From contig NZ_MEJG01000002.1 of the NCBI RefSeq assembly GCF_002592045.1, forward strand, positions 248,001 through 312,000: a DNA stretch of 64,000 bases, given 5' to 3'. This DNA is from Parasaccharibacter apium. GTDB taxonomy: Bacteria > Pseudomonadota > Alphaproteobacteria > Acetobacterales > Acetobacteraceae. Positions 55,389 to 64,000 of this stretch are shown piece by piece. How positions within the stretch are numbered: the first letter of the stretch is position 1; every line of letters starts with the position of its first letter. Under the pieces are notes generated by a model. That model made no database searches. It was not told the DNA's origin and saw nothing but the letters and a program-made list of their open reading frames with translations. Both the position numbers and the translations under genes were made by a program.

Positions 55389-56009
55389 ATGGCTGCGTCA
55401 TCTCGGCCTGCCCTTGTGCTGGCCTCCGCCTCCCCGCGCCGTATCGCTCTCCTCCGCCAAATCGGGGTAGAGCCAGATGCCATCTGCCCAGCCAATCTGG
55501 ATGAGACCCCCCATAAGGGCGAGCTCCCCCGCCCCTATGCGCTCAGGCTTGCCCGCGCAAAAGCCGCTCATCACGCCCATCAATATGGAAAACCAGCCCT
55601 TATCATTGGGGCTGATACAGTTGTGGCCGCTGGGCGGCGCATCCTCCCCAAAGCCGAGGATGAAGACACAGCCCGCCGCTGCCTCACCCTCCTCTCTGGC
55701 CGCCGTCATAAAGTTTTTACCGCCATCGTCTGCCAGCCCACGCCAGAATGGCCAGAAGGCCATTATTGCGAACGCGTGGTCGAGAGCTCTGTGACCTTCA
55801 ACCGCCTCACCCCTCAGCAGATCGAAGCCCTCATTCACAGGGGGGATTGGCAAGGCAAAGCGGGGGGATATGCCCTCCAAGGGCAAGCGGCGGCTTTTAT
55901 TCGACAAGTTGGCGGTAGCCCCTCTGGCGTCATTGGCCTTCCTTTATTTGAGATAGTGCAACTCCTACGTGGCCAGCCCCTCCCTGCGGGGCAAAAATGG
56001 GTGGATTAA
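55389..56009 (+). CDS. maf: Maf-type nucleoside triphosphate pyrophosphatase
   Basis: House-cleaning NTP pyrophosphatase (Maf/YhdE type), 206 residues. Signatures are LVLASASPRRIALLRQIG, IIGADTVVAAGRRILPKA (catalytic Asp), LSGRRHKVFTAI and GKAGGYALQGQAAAFI. It lies 8 bases after infA and 7 bases before the RNase E/G-like gene. Confidence 0.93.
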   Translation: MAASSRPALVLASASPRRIALLRQIGVEPDAICPANLDETPHKGELPRPYALRLARAKAAHHAHQYGKPALIIGADTVVAAGRRILPKAEDEDTARRCLTLLSGRRHKVFTAIVCQPTPEWPEGHYCERVVESSVTFNRLTPQQIEALIHRGDWQGKAGGYALQGQAAAFIRQVGGSPSGVIGLPLFEIVQLLRGQPLPAGQKWVD

Positions 56010-56016
56010 CCCTGTC

Positions 56017-57090
56017 ATGGAATTACGCCTTACAAGCTCCCCCGGGGAAATCCGAATCGCCCTCCTTAAAGACGACATCCTCCAGGATGCCGCTCTTTGG
56101 CGGCCCGGCGCGCCAGATGGCTGGGGGGATGTGCATATTGTCCGTATTACCGCCCATGCACCTGCCCTTGATGGTGCTTTTGTCGAGCTCGCCGGGGAAG
56201 CAGGGGCTGCTACTACACAAACAGGCTTTATAAAGGGACGTAAACTTCCCCCAGAAGGGAGCCTCCTTTGCGGGCAGATTACGCGCGCCGCCCAAAATGG
56301 GAAAGGCCTCCGCCTTAAAGTCGCCCCCTTACCAACTGGGATGACACCAGGCCATACGCCGCGCCTTCTCAAACATGGTCCCACACCTTTAGAGGACATC
56401 CTCCAACATACCCCGGCGGACTGCCCTATTTTAGTCGATAATGCCGCCTTGGCCGCACGCCTACCTGCCGCTCTACGCCCACGTTTAGAGCGTGTTAGCC
56501 GCTGTTTTGATGATGTGTTAGAGGCCGATTGGGCCGCTTTATACGCCCCCACGGCCCTCCTTGGCCCCCTCATCGCACATATCACCCCCGCCGCCGCCCT
56601 CACAGCGATCGATTTAGACGCCCAACAACAGCCCGATTTTGCAGCGAATCTAACCTGTTTTCCCGCCCTACTCCGGGAGATTAAACTGCGTAACCTCTCT
56701 GGCCCGATTCTCATCGACCCTGCCGGTGTACGCAGTGCCAAACGCCCCGCCTTAGTGCCCTTCCTCCGCAAAGCGGCCACGCAAGAGCATGACCCGCTCT
56801 CCCCGCGCATTACCGGCATAACCCCTAGCGGCTTACTGGAAATCACCCGCCCCCGCCGCCGTGCCCCATTGCATGAGCTCCACCACTCCCCACACGGGCA
56901 AGGCCTTGCCATCCTCCAGCGCATCCTGACAGAAGGCCTTAAAGGCGAGCAGCTTTTTGCCCCACCAGCCATTATCCATGCGTTAGAGGCCGACCCCATC
57001 GCTTTGGATGACCTCTTTCATGCTACTGGCCAACGCCTTACACTCCATAGTCGTCCTCTCTCTCCATCATCATGCTGGAGCCTTTCATGA
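56017..57090 (+). CDS. Short ribonuclease E/G-like protein
   Basis: 357 residues matching the N-terminal catalytic half of RNase E/G. The N-terminus (GDVHIVRITAHAPALDGAFVE...) includes an S1-like insert. The two catalytic Asp positions correspond to ALTAIDLDAQ and GPILIDPAGV. The zinc-link motif CPxCxGxG of RNase E/G is replaced by HHSPHGQG. The ATG at 56017 is preferred over an in-frame start inside maf at 55969. The yacG start overlaps its stop in ATGA. Role in rRNA or mRNA maturation is inferred from family. Confidence 0.8.
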   Translation: MELRLTSSPGEIRIALLKDDILQDAALWRPGAPDGWGDVHIVRITAHAPALDGAFVELAGEAGAATTQTGFIKGRKLPPEGSLLCGQITRAAQNGKGLRLKVAPLPTGMTPGHTPRLLKHGPTPLEDILQHTPADCPILVDNAALAARLPAALRPRLERVSRCFDDVLEADWAALYAPTALLGPLIAHITPAAALTAIDLDAQQQPDFAANLTCFPALLREIKLRNLSGPILIDPAGVRSAKRPALVPFLRKAATQEHDPLSPRITGITPSGLLEITRPRRRAPLHELHHSPHGQGLAILQRILTEGLKGEQLFAPPAIIHALEADPIALDDLFHATGQRLTLHSRPLSPSSCWSLS

Positions 57091-57293
57091 GCTGCCCTAT
57101 CTGCCATAAACCAACCCAAACCCGCTTCCGCCCCTTTTGCTCCCAGCGTTGTGCTGATGTCGATTTAGGACGCTGGTTTAAAGGCGCGTATCGTACCCCT
57201 TCCTTCCGCCAAGATAATGACCCTGCCGACCTCACCGAGGCCGAGGGCAAAGCCATACTCTCATCACACGATACCTCCCACCAACAACCTTAA
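57087..57293 (+). CDS. yacG: DNA gyrase inhibitor YacG
   Basis: Small zinc protein of 68 residues that binds GyrB. The four zinc cysteines are in CPICHKPTQTRFRPFCSQRC, followed by the family signature ADVDLGRWFKGAYRTP. It overlaps the upstream nuclease gene by 4 bases (ATGA). Confidence 0.93.
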   Translation: MSCPICHKPTQTRFRPFCSQRCADVDLGRWFKGAYRTPSFRQDNDPADLTEAEGKAILSSHDTSHQQP

Positions 57294-57402
57294 ATCCCAG
57301 CTTTAATCCGCACACACTTTCTTCATCAAAGAGGGTTGATCCCCCTTCATCCATAGGGTAAACCCCTCTTCATAGCCGGGTGGTATTCCTGCTCGGCCCG
57401 GT

Positions 57403-57478
57403 GCCCAAGTAGCTCAGTTGGTAGAGCATGCGACTGAAAATCGCAGTGTCGGTGGTTCGATCCCGCCCTTGGGCACCA
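57403..57478 (+). tRNA. tRNA-Phe (anticodon GAA)
   Basis: The acceptor stem GCCCAAG pairs with CTTGGGC. The D-loop is AGCTCAGTTGGTAGAGC, the anticodon loop ACTGAAAAT (GAA), and the T-arm GTGGTTCGATCCCGC. Discriminator A and an encoded CCA complete the 76-nt gene. It follows yacG, as in many alphaproteobacteria. The 109 bases between yacG and the tRNA hold no gene. Confidence 0.98.
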
Positions 57479-57513
57479 TTTAATTCCCCTTAAAAATCTT
57501 CTTCTAACACACC

Positions 57514-57539
57514 GTTATGCGCCGCGAGATGGGCATAAC
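57514..57539. other. Small inverted repeat downstream of tRNA-Phe
   Basis: GTTATGC and GCATAAC with a 12-base loop, 35 bases after the tRNA. It may help to end the tRNA precursor. No T run follows. Confidence 0.35.
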
Positions 57540-57596
57540 AGGCATGTTAGGCTCTCTCTTTCCCCTGTCCTCAAGCTGCGCTTACCTATCTCTATC

Positions 57597-57632
57597 AAAG
57601 CGTGCCTATGAGGATTCGCCTCTCCACGCTTT
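57597..57632 (+). promoter_or_regulatory. 5'-leader hairpin abutting the ribosome site of the aldo/keto reductase
   Basis: AAAGCGTG pairs with CACGCTTT over 8 bp. A second stem, GAGG / CCTC, lies inside. The hairpin ends one base before the AGGAG site of the next gene, so folding could affect translation. Confidence 0.5.
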
Positions 57633-57646
57633 AGGAGACGCCCTTT

Positions 57647-58504
57647 ATGACAACGCCTTCAGCCCCCACTATTACCCTTAATGGCACTTCCCTCCCTGCT
57701 CTAGGGATGGGCACATGGCGCATGGGCGACAACCCTGCCCACCGAGCAGATGAGATTCGCAGCTTGCAAATGGGGTTAGAGGCAGGCCTAAACATTATTG
57801 ATACCGCAGAAATGTACGGCCAAGGCCGTGCGGAAGCTGTTATTGGCGAGGCTATAAATGGGCGGCGTGATAAGGCCTTCCTCATCAGCAAAGTTCTTCC
57901 CAGCCATGCCTCTTACAAAGGTACGCAAGAAGCGTGCGAACGCTCCCTACGCCATCTTAATACCGATTATTTGGACCTCTATCTCCTCCATTGGCCCAGT
58001 GCCATCCCTTTTGAGGAAACACATCGCGCTTTTGAGACCCTTAAAAAACGCGGTCTCATTGGGGGGTGGGGTGTCTCAAACTTCGATACGGAGGATATGA
58101 AGACCCTCCTTGCTCATAAGTTCCGCCCCGCAGTTAATCAGATTCTCTATAGTCTCGACTATCGAGGGACGGAATATGACCTCCTCCCCCACGATGAGAC
58201 AGCGCATATCGTCTCAATGGCTTATTGTCCTATCGGGCAGGGGGGAGCCTTGTTAAAACACCCGCTCCTCCATGAGATTGCCCAACAACATGAGACCACA
58301 CACGGCCCTGCTACCCCCGCGCAAATTGCCCTTGCATGGGTGTTACGCCGCCAAAATATGATCGCCATCCCCAAAGCGGGCACACCACATCATCAAGCCC
58401 TTAACCTCGCTGCGCAGGAAATTATCCTCACCCAAGCCGATTTACAGGCTCTGGATGCCGCCTTCCCCCCACCACACCGCAAGATGCCGCTCGCTGTTAT
58501 TTAA
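57647..58504 (+). CDS. Aldo/keto reductase
   Basis: NADPH-dependent oxidoreductase with a TIM barrel, 285 residues. The catalytic tetrad is visible as Asp and Tyr in IIDTAEMYGQGRAEAVIG, Lys in AFLISKVLPSHA and His in LYLLHWPSAIPF. The C-terminal NADP-binding part is AIPKAGTPHHQALNL. Substrate is unknown; 2,5-diketogluconate or methylglyoxal are family possibilities only. It is convergent with the GH32 gene, with 3 bases between stops. Confidence 0.88.
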   Translation: MTTPSAPTITLNGTSLPALGMGTWRMGDNPAHRADEIRSLQMGLEAGLNIIDTAEMYGQGRAEAVIGEAINGRRDKAFLISKVLPSHASYKGTQEACERSLRHLNTDYLDLYLLHWPSAIPFEETHRAFETLKKRGLIGGWGVSNFDTEDMKTLLAHKFRPAVNQILYSLDYRGTEYDLLPHDETAHIVSMAYCPIGQGGALLKHPLLHEIAQQHETTHGPATPAQIALAWVLRRQNMIAIPKAGTPHHQALNLAAQEIILTQADLQALDAAFPPPHRKMPLAVI

Positions 58505-58507
58505 CCC

Positions 58508-60397
58508 TCAGCTTTGCTCTATTCGGTTAATCGTCTGACGTAAGGGGTAGAGCTCTAACTTGTGAATCACCGCTGCGGCGTTAGTGACCTGCACACTAAG
58601 TGTCTCAAGTGGGTTAGCGGGATAAATGAGAGCTGTACCAACGGACATGCCCTCATTCGCAAAGACTTCTAGCGTACTGGCATCCAACACAATCCGCAGC
58701 TTAAACCGCCGACTACCGGGCACGAGTGCAGAGGAGAACGTCCCGGTAAAGAAGGGATGGCTAAAGCCATGTAGATTGCTTCTATCAAGCCATAATTGGC
58801 AGGAGAAGCCATCAAACCCGATGCTTAAACTCTCCCCTTGTCGGTTAGAGAACACCACAACAAAACGCCCTGCGCGCCCTTGCTCACCATCGGGCAGATT
58901 GCTGTTATGACGTTCCTCCAACGCTGCATCTAACACCAGCTCTATCGCCTCCCCAGCAGGGATGGCCACTTGCCGGCTGCTCTGCGCCTCTAGCCGTGAG
59001 AGCGGGAAAGGGATCGCCGCCTTACGCAAGGCTTCCAACTTATACGGGTTTTGGGCGATACGCAGCCACCCAGCCGTATCCCGCCGTAACACCACTTTCC
59101 GCGGCAGGGTCATAATACCGCGCCAGCTTTTATTGGGAAGTTCCTCGCAATACTGCCAATTATCTAGCCAAGCGATATAGACAGTTTGCTTCCCCGGCAT
59201 GTTCTCATAGGTCTGAAGCGCGTAACTATCTTTGCCGAAATCCGTAAGGTCCACAATCGTATCATCTGGGATGAAACGCTCGCCATCAAACTGCCCGACA
59301 AAATATTGTGTTATGCTCCCCCCTTGTGGCCCACCGGGGTTGATAGACACAAACAATACCCAGCGTTTCTCACCGGGGGCTTCGCCCTCAACCTCGACCT
59401 CCGCTAGGGCCGGACATTCATAATCCACCCCGGTAATGCCGGAAGGACCAAAGTCGCTCAAATGCATCCAATGTTTTAGGTCAAAGGAACCATAAAAAGA
59501 GACCTTATGCTCGCGGGAGCGGACCACGACCATAACCCATTTTTCAGTCGGACCGTGCCAAAACACTTTCGGGTCGCGGAAGGAATTATGCCCAATATCC
59601 AGCACGGGATTGCCTTCATAATCCTTCAAGGTCTGCCCGCCATCAGGGCTCCATGCGAGATATTGCGTCTGTCTTTGTGGCGTTGCCCGCGTGTAAATTG
59701 CCACTAATCCACCAGCCATAGGCGGCAAAGCCGGTGCCATCGGGACAGGAACATCCTTCCCTGCCACAGGATCATCCCTTAGGGCAGCTAAATACTCAGA
59801 CTTTTGATGCCCCTGCAAAGGCCCTACAGCGAGACGATCAATCTCTCGTTGGTCTTGCTCTCCCTTGCCCTCCAGAAGACGCGCGGCTTTTTGTGCGGCT
59901 GTCTCGACAGAGCCGGGCTGTGGTTTGTCCTGCGTCCGCGCAGGGAAAAGGCCAGAGCGATTATCCCTATCTAAAATCGCACACCCGCTATAAGCCTCCC
60001 CGGCTTCTGTCTCATGAATCGCAATCGGGAGGTCCTGCCATGTATAGAGGTCCGTACTCACAGCATGACCCCAATGCACATGCCCAGCATAAGGCCCAAA
60101 GGGGTTATGCTGATAATAGAGATGGTAATATCGCCCATCAAAAATCAGCCCATTAGGGTCATTCATAAAACCCTTTGGAGGCGAGAAGTGGATCTTAGGC
60201 CGATATTGTTGGTCCGCCACCGTCTCATGCACATGCTGAGGGACAGGTGCCGTTGCATTACCCGGCTCCGCATGGGCGTTATTAGGCTGGGCTGGTGCGG
60301 CGTTAGACCCGCCCCCCTCTGCTGCGCGTGCTTTACCGCCCATAAGAGCCCCTGCTGCCAGAAATGATCCTAAAACCATACGCCGCTTAACGGTCAT
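58508..60397 (-). CDS. Exported GH32 beta-fructofuranosidase/levanase
   Basis: Hydrolyses fructose from sucrose, inulin or levan. It has 629 residues. A twin-arginine-like signal (MTVKRRMVLGSFLAAGALMG) is followed by a low-complexity linker and the GH32 five-blade propeller. Active residues are the nucleophile Asp80 in GFMNDPNG, RDP (274-276) and the acid/base Glu in ECP (327). A beta-sandwich domain closes the protein. Residues about 152-228, between SGLFPAR and GLVAIYT, are an extra charged insert not normal for blade 1. The ATG at 60397 is chosen so that the signal starts correctly; a longer in-frame start at 60448 is less likely. Confidence 0.85.
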   Translation of the reverse strand: MTVKRRMVLGSFLAAGALMGGKARAAEGGGSNAAPAQPNNAHAEPGNATAPVPQHVHETVADQQYRPKIHFSPPKGFMNDPNGLIFDGRYYHLYYQHNPFGPYAGHVHWGHAVSTDLYTWQDLPIAIHETEAGEAYSGCAILDRDNRSGLFPARTQDKPQPGSVETAAQKAARLLEGKGEQDQREIDRLAVGPLQGHQKSEYLAALRDDPVAGKDVPVPMAPALPPMAGGLVAIYTRATPQRQTQYLAWSPDGGQTLKDYEGNPVLDIGHNSFRDPKVFWHGPTEKWVMVVVRSREHKVSFYGSFDLKHWMHLSDFGPSGITGVDYECPALAEVEVEGEAPGEKRWVLFVSINPGGPQGGSITQYFVGQFDGERFIPDDTIVDLTDFGKDSYALQTYENMPGKQTVYIAWLDNWQYCEELPNKSWRGIMTLPRKVVLRRDTAGWLRIAQNPYKLEALRKAAIPFPLSRLEAQSSRQVAIPAGEAIELVLDAALEERHNSNLPDGEQGRAGRFVVVFSNRQGESLSIGFDGFSCQLWLDRSNLHGFSHPFFTGTFSSALVPGSRRFKLRIVLDASTLEVFANEGMSVGTALIYPANPLETLSVQVTNAAAVIHKLELYPLRQTINRIEQS

Positions 60398-60621
60398 TTT
60401 TTGACCCCTCCCTCGCTTTATTAGGATATATCCCTTCTTCAAGCTCAAAGGGAAAATGCCCTTATCAGGTCCTATTTGGCAAGCCGTTTACTCACCCCTT
60501 TAGATGAAACTTTATACAGGCTCCTTACCCCCTTTTTGCTCTACACATTGGCAGCGCGGCTAATCTGCTCTACCGTCTTTCTCACCGCAGATCGCCTCGT
60601 TGCTTTGCAGGAGCCAGCCTT

Positions 60622-61584
60622 ATGAGACGTCCCGACCCTTTTTTAATGAGCCTCATCGCCGCTGTCCTGTTAGCCTCCTTTCTCCCCTGCCCTCCCACAT
60701 GGCAACCTTGGCTCTCCCGCTTAACATCACTGCTTGTTATTTTGATGTTCTTCTTCCAAGGGGCGAAGCTGCAACGCTCCGCTTTAGTTGAGAGTATCCG
60801 TAATTGGAGGTTACAAGGCAGCACGCTCCTCGTTAGCTTTGCGCTGTTCCCCCTCCTTGGTGTGGGGCTTTATGCGCTCTGCCATCTACTCTCCCCCACG
60901 GGGTTTTTAGGCCCTGACCTCTGGATAGGGGTCCTCTTTTTATGCTGCTTACCCTCGACCGTACAATCCTCCATTGCCCTTACCTCTATTGCGCGCGGTA
61001 ATGTCCCTGCCGCTATTTGTGCTGCGACTGTCTCCAATATCTTGGGGATTCTTTTCACACCACTATTAACGAGCCTCCTCCTCCATCGCAGCCATGGCGG
61101 CTCTGGCGTGCAGACTGTCCTTAATGTCGCCCAAGAGCTTCTTCTGCCCTTTATTGCAGGGCAGATTCTACAACCATGGGTTGGTCCCATCGTGCGCCGC
61201 CATAAGATTCTTCTCTCTTTTTCAGATAGAGGCTCCATCATCGTGATGGTCTATGCGGCGTTTAGTGTTGCCGTGCTGCAAGGCTTGTGGCATCGCGTCC
61301 CGCTCCTCACCTTATTGGGGGTTGGGCTGGTCGATACACTCCTCCTCGCCCTTACCCTTGCCCTCACCTTCCTCTTAGGCCACGGTATGAAGCAATCCAT
61401 TGAGGATAATATCGCCCTGCAATTTTGCGGGTCCAAAAAATCGCTCGCCTCAGGGGTGCCGATGGCGAATGTTATTTTCCCTAGCGGGGCAGGTATTGTT
61501 GTCCTGCCTTTGATGATTTTTCATCAAATACAATTATTTGTCTGTACTGTTCTCGCCCGCCATTATGCTAACCGCCCCCAATAG
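60622..61584 (+). CDS. Bile acid:sodium symporter-like (YfeH/SBF-like) transporter
   Basis: Inner-membrane protein of 320 residues with about 9-10 hydrophobic helices, resembling the YfeH/SBF-like branch of the bile acid:sodium symporter superfamily. Landmarks are LMFFFQGAKLQRSAL, LFLCCLPSTVQSSIALTSIARGNVPAAIC and FCGSKKSLASGVPMANVIF, the two crossing-helix regions. The substrate in bacteria is not known. The 164-residue gene follows 8 bases later. Confidence 0.8.
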   Translation: MRRPDPFLMSLIAAVLLASFLPCPPTWQPWLSRLTSLLVILMFFFQGAKLQRSALVESIRNWRLQGSTLLVSFALFPLLGVGLYALCHLLSPTGFLGPDLWIGVLFLCCLPSTVQSSIALTSIARGNVPAAICAATVSNILGILFTPLLTSLLLHRSHGGSGVQTVLNVAQELLLPFIAGQILQPWVGPIVRRHKILLSFSDRGSIIVMVYAAFSVAVLQGLWHRVPLLTLLGVGLVDTLLLALTLALTFLLGHGMKQSIEDNIALQFCGSKKSLASGVPMANVIFPSGAGIVVLPLMIFHQIQLFVCTVLARHYANRPQ

Positions 61585-61592
61585 AGGTCACA

Positions 61593-62087
61593 GTGCCGCG
61601 CTCTTTTGCTAAATCCTCCCCCATTGCTGCTCTTTATATAGAACGTCTCCATGAGCATCTCAGCCTGACATCTATTGTACGGGAATACTTGCTCGAATTA
61701 CTAAGCCGCCCCGCTGCCCCACCGACCTTGCAACATTGGATCACCACCATTTTGGAGCAAAATAAGGAGCAAGAACGGCAAATCAGCCATCGCCTCCGCC
61801 AACATGGGGAAAAACCACGCAACGAGTCCGATACATTATCGGGTCTGCTTGATACGGTGGTGACCTGCTTCCCCACAGGGGAACAGGCAACGCATCTATT
61901 AGGGGTCATGCTTGATATTGCAGGCTATCTCGCCCGCCTAAGAACATCCCTCGCCCTACTCTTACTCTTAGCTGAGAAGCTCTCCTTGGCCGAGGATGCG
62001 GCCATCCTCACACAACTCCGCCATAACAGCCAGAACGCTTCCCGCAGCCTCAAAGAGGTTTTGCCTGCCCTTTTGGATGAACCATAA
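61593..62087 (+). CDS. Unknown helical protein, 164 residues
   Basis: Starts with GTG (61593), with GAGG upstream. The protein appears all helical and soluble, with a Leu-rich helix (SLALLLLLAEKLSL) too polar at its ends to be a clear membrane span. Helix pairs such as HWITTILEQNKEQERQISHRL and LLGVMLDIAGYLARLR resemble ferritin-like bundles (for example DUF892), but no metal ligands line up well. The link to the upstream transporter is by position only. A terminator follows. Confidence 0.5.
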   Translation: MPRSFAKSSPIAALYIERLHEHLSLTSIVREYLLELLSRPAAPPTLQHWITTILEQNKEQERQISHRLRQHGEKPRNESDTLSGLLDTVVTCFPTGEQATHLLGVMLDIAGYLARLRTSLALLLLLAEKLSLAEDAAILTQLRHNSQNASRSLKEVLPALLDEP

Positions 62088-62090
62088 AGA

Positions 62091-62118
62091 AAAGGCACGC
62101 CCTAAAAGACGTGCCTTT
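62091..62118. terminator. Bidirectional intrinsic terminator
   Basis: AAAGGCACG and CGTGCCTTT form a 9-bp stem. On the minus strand the stem is followed by TTTTCTTTAT; on the plus strand by CTCC. It mainly serves htpG and probably also the convergent 164-residue gene. Confidence 0.8.
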
Positions 62119-62142
62119 CTCCGTAACATACGGCCTTAATCG

Positions 62143-63990
62143 TTAGGCCGTCACAGTCCCAGCGAGCAGGCCTGCGAGTGTGCGGGCGAAGCCGCTGGGG
62201 TCAGGGAGGGCCTCACCTTCCTGCACACGAGCGAGGTCCAGCAGAATACGGGCATGTTCTGCAACGCTCTCGCCCTTCTCCGCACGCTCTGCCAGAGCGC
62301 GAATGAGAGGATGACGGGGGTTAATCTCCAAGACCGGGGGCAGAGCGGGCATTTCCTGCCCAGAGCGACGCATAAGGCGTTGCATGGCTAAATCCGGCCC
62401 GCCTTCGCTAGCCAACACCACCGCACTCCCTGTCAGGCGTACAGTGCTGCGTACCTCCTTCACAGCCTCACCAAGAGCATCCTTCAGAGCGGGGGTTAGT
62501 TTTTCAACATTAGCTGCATCCCCTTGCTCCTCCGCCTCTGGAGCGAACTTCTCCAACTCACCATGAGCCTGCGCGACAGAGCGGAAGGTCTTGTCTTTGT
62601 AAGAATGGAGGCGGTCTGGCCAGAAGCTATCCACAGCATCAGAGAGCAACAGCACCTCCAACCCACGGGCACGGAAGCCTTCTAGCTGGGCAGAGGCCTT
62701 GAGGGCGTTCAGATTATCTCCAACGAGATAATAGATGGTCTCCTGCTCTGGCTTCATCCGGCTGATATAATCATCCAGCGTTGTCAGCTCATCATCATGA
62801 GTGGAATGGAAGCGAGCAAACTCTGCAATCTCCTGCCGATGTTCGGAATCCTCCCACAGCCCTTCCTTAATCACGAGGCCGAAATTATTCCAAAAGCCGG
62901 TAAAGGCCTCACCACCTTCCTGCGCGCGTTTTTTAACCTCGCTGATAACACGTTTGGTCACCGCCTTGCGGATGCGTGCCAATACAGGGGTGGATTGCAG
63001 CATCTCACGCGAGACATTCAAGGGGAGGTCATCCGTATCAACCACACCTTGGACAAAGCGCAGCCAGTTCGGCACCAAATTGGCCTCATCCGTGATGAAC
63101 ATACGCCTTACATGCAGGTGAATCCGGCTCTCCCGGCTGCTCTGCTCCATAAAATCGAACGGGCGCGCACCGGGGAGGAACAACAGGGAAGCAAACTCCA
63201 CCGTGCCTTCGGCCTTCCAATGCAGGGTCGCATAAGGCTCATCAAAAGCGCGGGCTGTATGGCGATAGAACGCGGTATAATCCTCAGATGTAATCTCGGA
63301 TTTTGGACGCAACCAGAGGGCCTTGCCCTCATTGATGGTTTCTTCCTTCTCCTTACCATCCTCATCCGGCTCATGCAGCACGACTGGCCATGCGATATGG
63401 TCAGCCCATTTACGGATAATGCTGCGCAAACGCCACGGGTCTAAAAACTCCTCCGCATCATCTTTAATATGGAGGGTAATATCTGTCCCCACATGCGCGC
63501 GCTCAGCAGGGCCAAGGCTGTAAGAGCCTTTACCTTCCGACACCCAGCGGGCAGCCACATCCTCCCCCGCCCGGCGGGAAATCACATCCACCTTATCAGC
63601 CACCATAAAGGCCGAATAGAACCCCACGCCAAACTGACCAATCAGATTAGGGCGGTCCTCCGGCTTGGCGTTGCTCAGCTTCTCTCCAAACGCTTTGGTA
63701 CCAGAGCGGGCAATCGTCCCCAGATTTTGGGTCAACTCCTCCGGGCTCATCCCCAATCCGTCATCAGAGAGCGTGATGGTTTTGGCCTTTTTATCCGCCT
63801 TGATATGGATAGACGGGGCCTCTGGCAGGGATAATGCAGGGCTCGTTAAAGCCTCAAAGCGGCGTTTATCCATCGCATCAGCCGCATTCGCCACAAGCTC
63901 ACGCAGGAAGATTTCCCGGTCGGAATATAAAGAATGAACAACCAAATCAAGCAGCTGCCCGACCTCAGCACTAAAGCTATGCTGCTTCAT
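62143..63990 (-). CDS. htpG: Molecular chaperone HtpG (Hsp90), start near the window edge
   Basis: ATP-dependent Hsp90 chaperone of about 615 residues. The GHKL ATPase domain has [42 protein letters not shown] and GTDITLHI. The middle domain has [11 protein letters not shown] and [11 protein letters not shown]. The C-terminal dimerisation domain is complete. The ATG at 63990 has GGAG directly against it, too close for a ribosome site, and the frame stays open (AAE) to base 64000. The true start may be a few codons further on, outside the window. Confidence 0.95.
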   Translation of the reverse strand: MKQHSFSAEVGQLLDLVVHSLYSDREIFLRELVANAADAMDKRRFEALTSPALSLPEAPSIHIKADKKAKTITLSDDGLGMSPEELTQNLGTIARSGTKAFGEKLSNAKPEDRPNLIGQFGVGFYSAFMVADKVDVISRRAGEDVAARWVSEGKGSYSLGPAERAHVGTDITLHIKDDAEEFLDPWRLRSIIRKWADHIAWPVVLHEPDEDGKEKEETINEGKALWLRPKSEITSEDYTAFYRHTARAFDEPYATLHWKAEGTVEFASLLFLPGARPFDFMEQSSRESRIHLHVRRMFITDEANLVPNWLRFVQGVVDTDDLPLNVSREMLQSTPVLARIRKAVTKRVISEVKKRAQEGGEAFTGFWNNFGLVIKEGLWEDSEHRQEIAEFARFHSTHDDELTTLDDYISRMKPEQETIYYLVGDNLNALKASAQLEGFRARGLEVLLLSDAVDSFWPDRLHSYKDKTFRSVAQAHGELEKFAPEAEEQGDAANVEKLTPALKDALGEAVKEVRSTVRLTGSAVVLASEGGPDLAMQRLMRRSGQEMPALPPVLEINPRHPLIRALAERAEKGESVAEHARILLDLARVQEGEALPDPSGFARTLAGLLAGTVTA

Positions 63991-64000
63991 CTCCGCTGCA

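Noticed and set aside
55965-56999. Long minus-strand open frame opposite the RNase E/G gene
   Set aside because: Arg/Ser/Ala-rich composition typical of antisense reading; the plus strand has family motifs and operon context.
1-64000. CRISPR arrays, rRNA genes, prophage and insertion sequences
   Set aside because: None seen: no regularly spaced repeats, no rRNA stretches and no phage or transposase proteins.

Overview
The window is 64 kb of chromosome from an alphaproteobacterium, most likely an acetic acid bacterium (Acetobacteraceae). The evidence is a complete pqqABCDE operon, a hopanoid-type RND transporter (HpnN-like), a Tat-exported GH32 fructan hydrolase, a short-form HisG, and the infA-maf-RNase E/G-yacG-tRNA-Phe block. 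An insect- or nectar-associated genus such as Bombella or Saccharibacter would fit, but the genus is a guess. No transposase, phage gene, rRNA or CRISPR array was seen.

Layout. 1-20 kb is mainly core genes: a cut MlaF-like ABC ATPase, radA (frameshifted), an odd aquaporin, a YigZ-type protein, the HpnN-like transporter, an alginate-export-type porin, a flavin reductase, mntH, a DUF3297-like protein, RidA, metY, an alpha/beta hydrolase, hisD-hisG-gmk, and pqqABCDE. 20-25.7 kb carries a GT2 glycosyltransferase, the dTDP-rhamnose operon rfbBACD on the minus strand, and galE. 25.7-37.9 kb is visibly AT-richer. It holds six large polytopic membrane proteins of GT-C, GtrII or related type and two GT2 enzymes, with no flippase, Wzy or Wzx recognised. 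It looks like an acquired surface-glycan locus. 37.9-41.7 kb is the riboflavin operon ribD-ribE-ribBA-ribH under an FMN riboswitch. 41.7-50.3 kb holds an exported coiled-coil repeat protein, an Fnr-type regulator, OmpW, and a three-gene heavy-metal RND efflux operon. 50.3-64 kb holds a histidine phosphatase, prs, a lipoprotein, a TonB-like protein, an AlkA-type glycosylase, infA-maf-RNase E/G-yacG-tRNA-Phe, an aldo/keto reductase, the GH32 enzyme, a YfeH-type transporter, an unknown 164-residue protein, and htpG.

How they fit together. PQQ is the cofactor of periplasmic dehydrogenases in oxidative sugar and alcohol metabolism. The porin, GH32 enzyme and efflux system also act in the periplasm or envelope. 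dTDP-rhamnose and UDP-galactose from rfbBACD and galE are plausible donors for the neighbouring glycan genes.

The most important caution is that three genes (radA, a GT-C gene near 34.8 kb and a GtrB-like gene near 37.0 kb) are each broken by one missing base in a homopolymer run (G7, T6 and T7 on the coding strand). Three identical lesions, one in a housekeeping gene, suggest sequencing undercalls. True decay or slippage-driven phase variation cannot be excluded from sequence alone.
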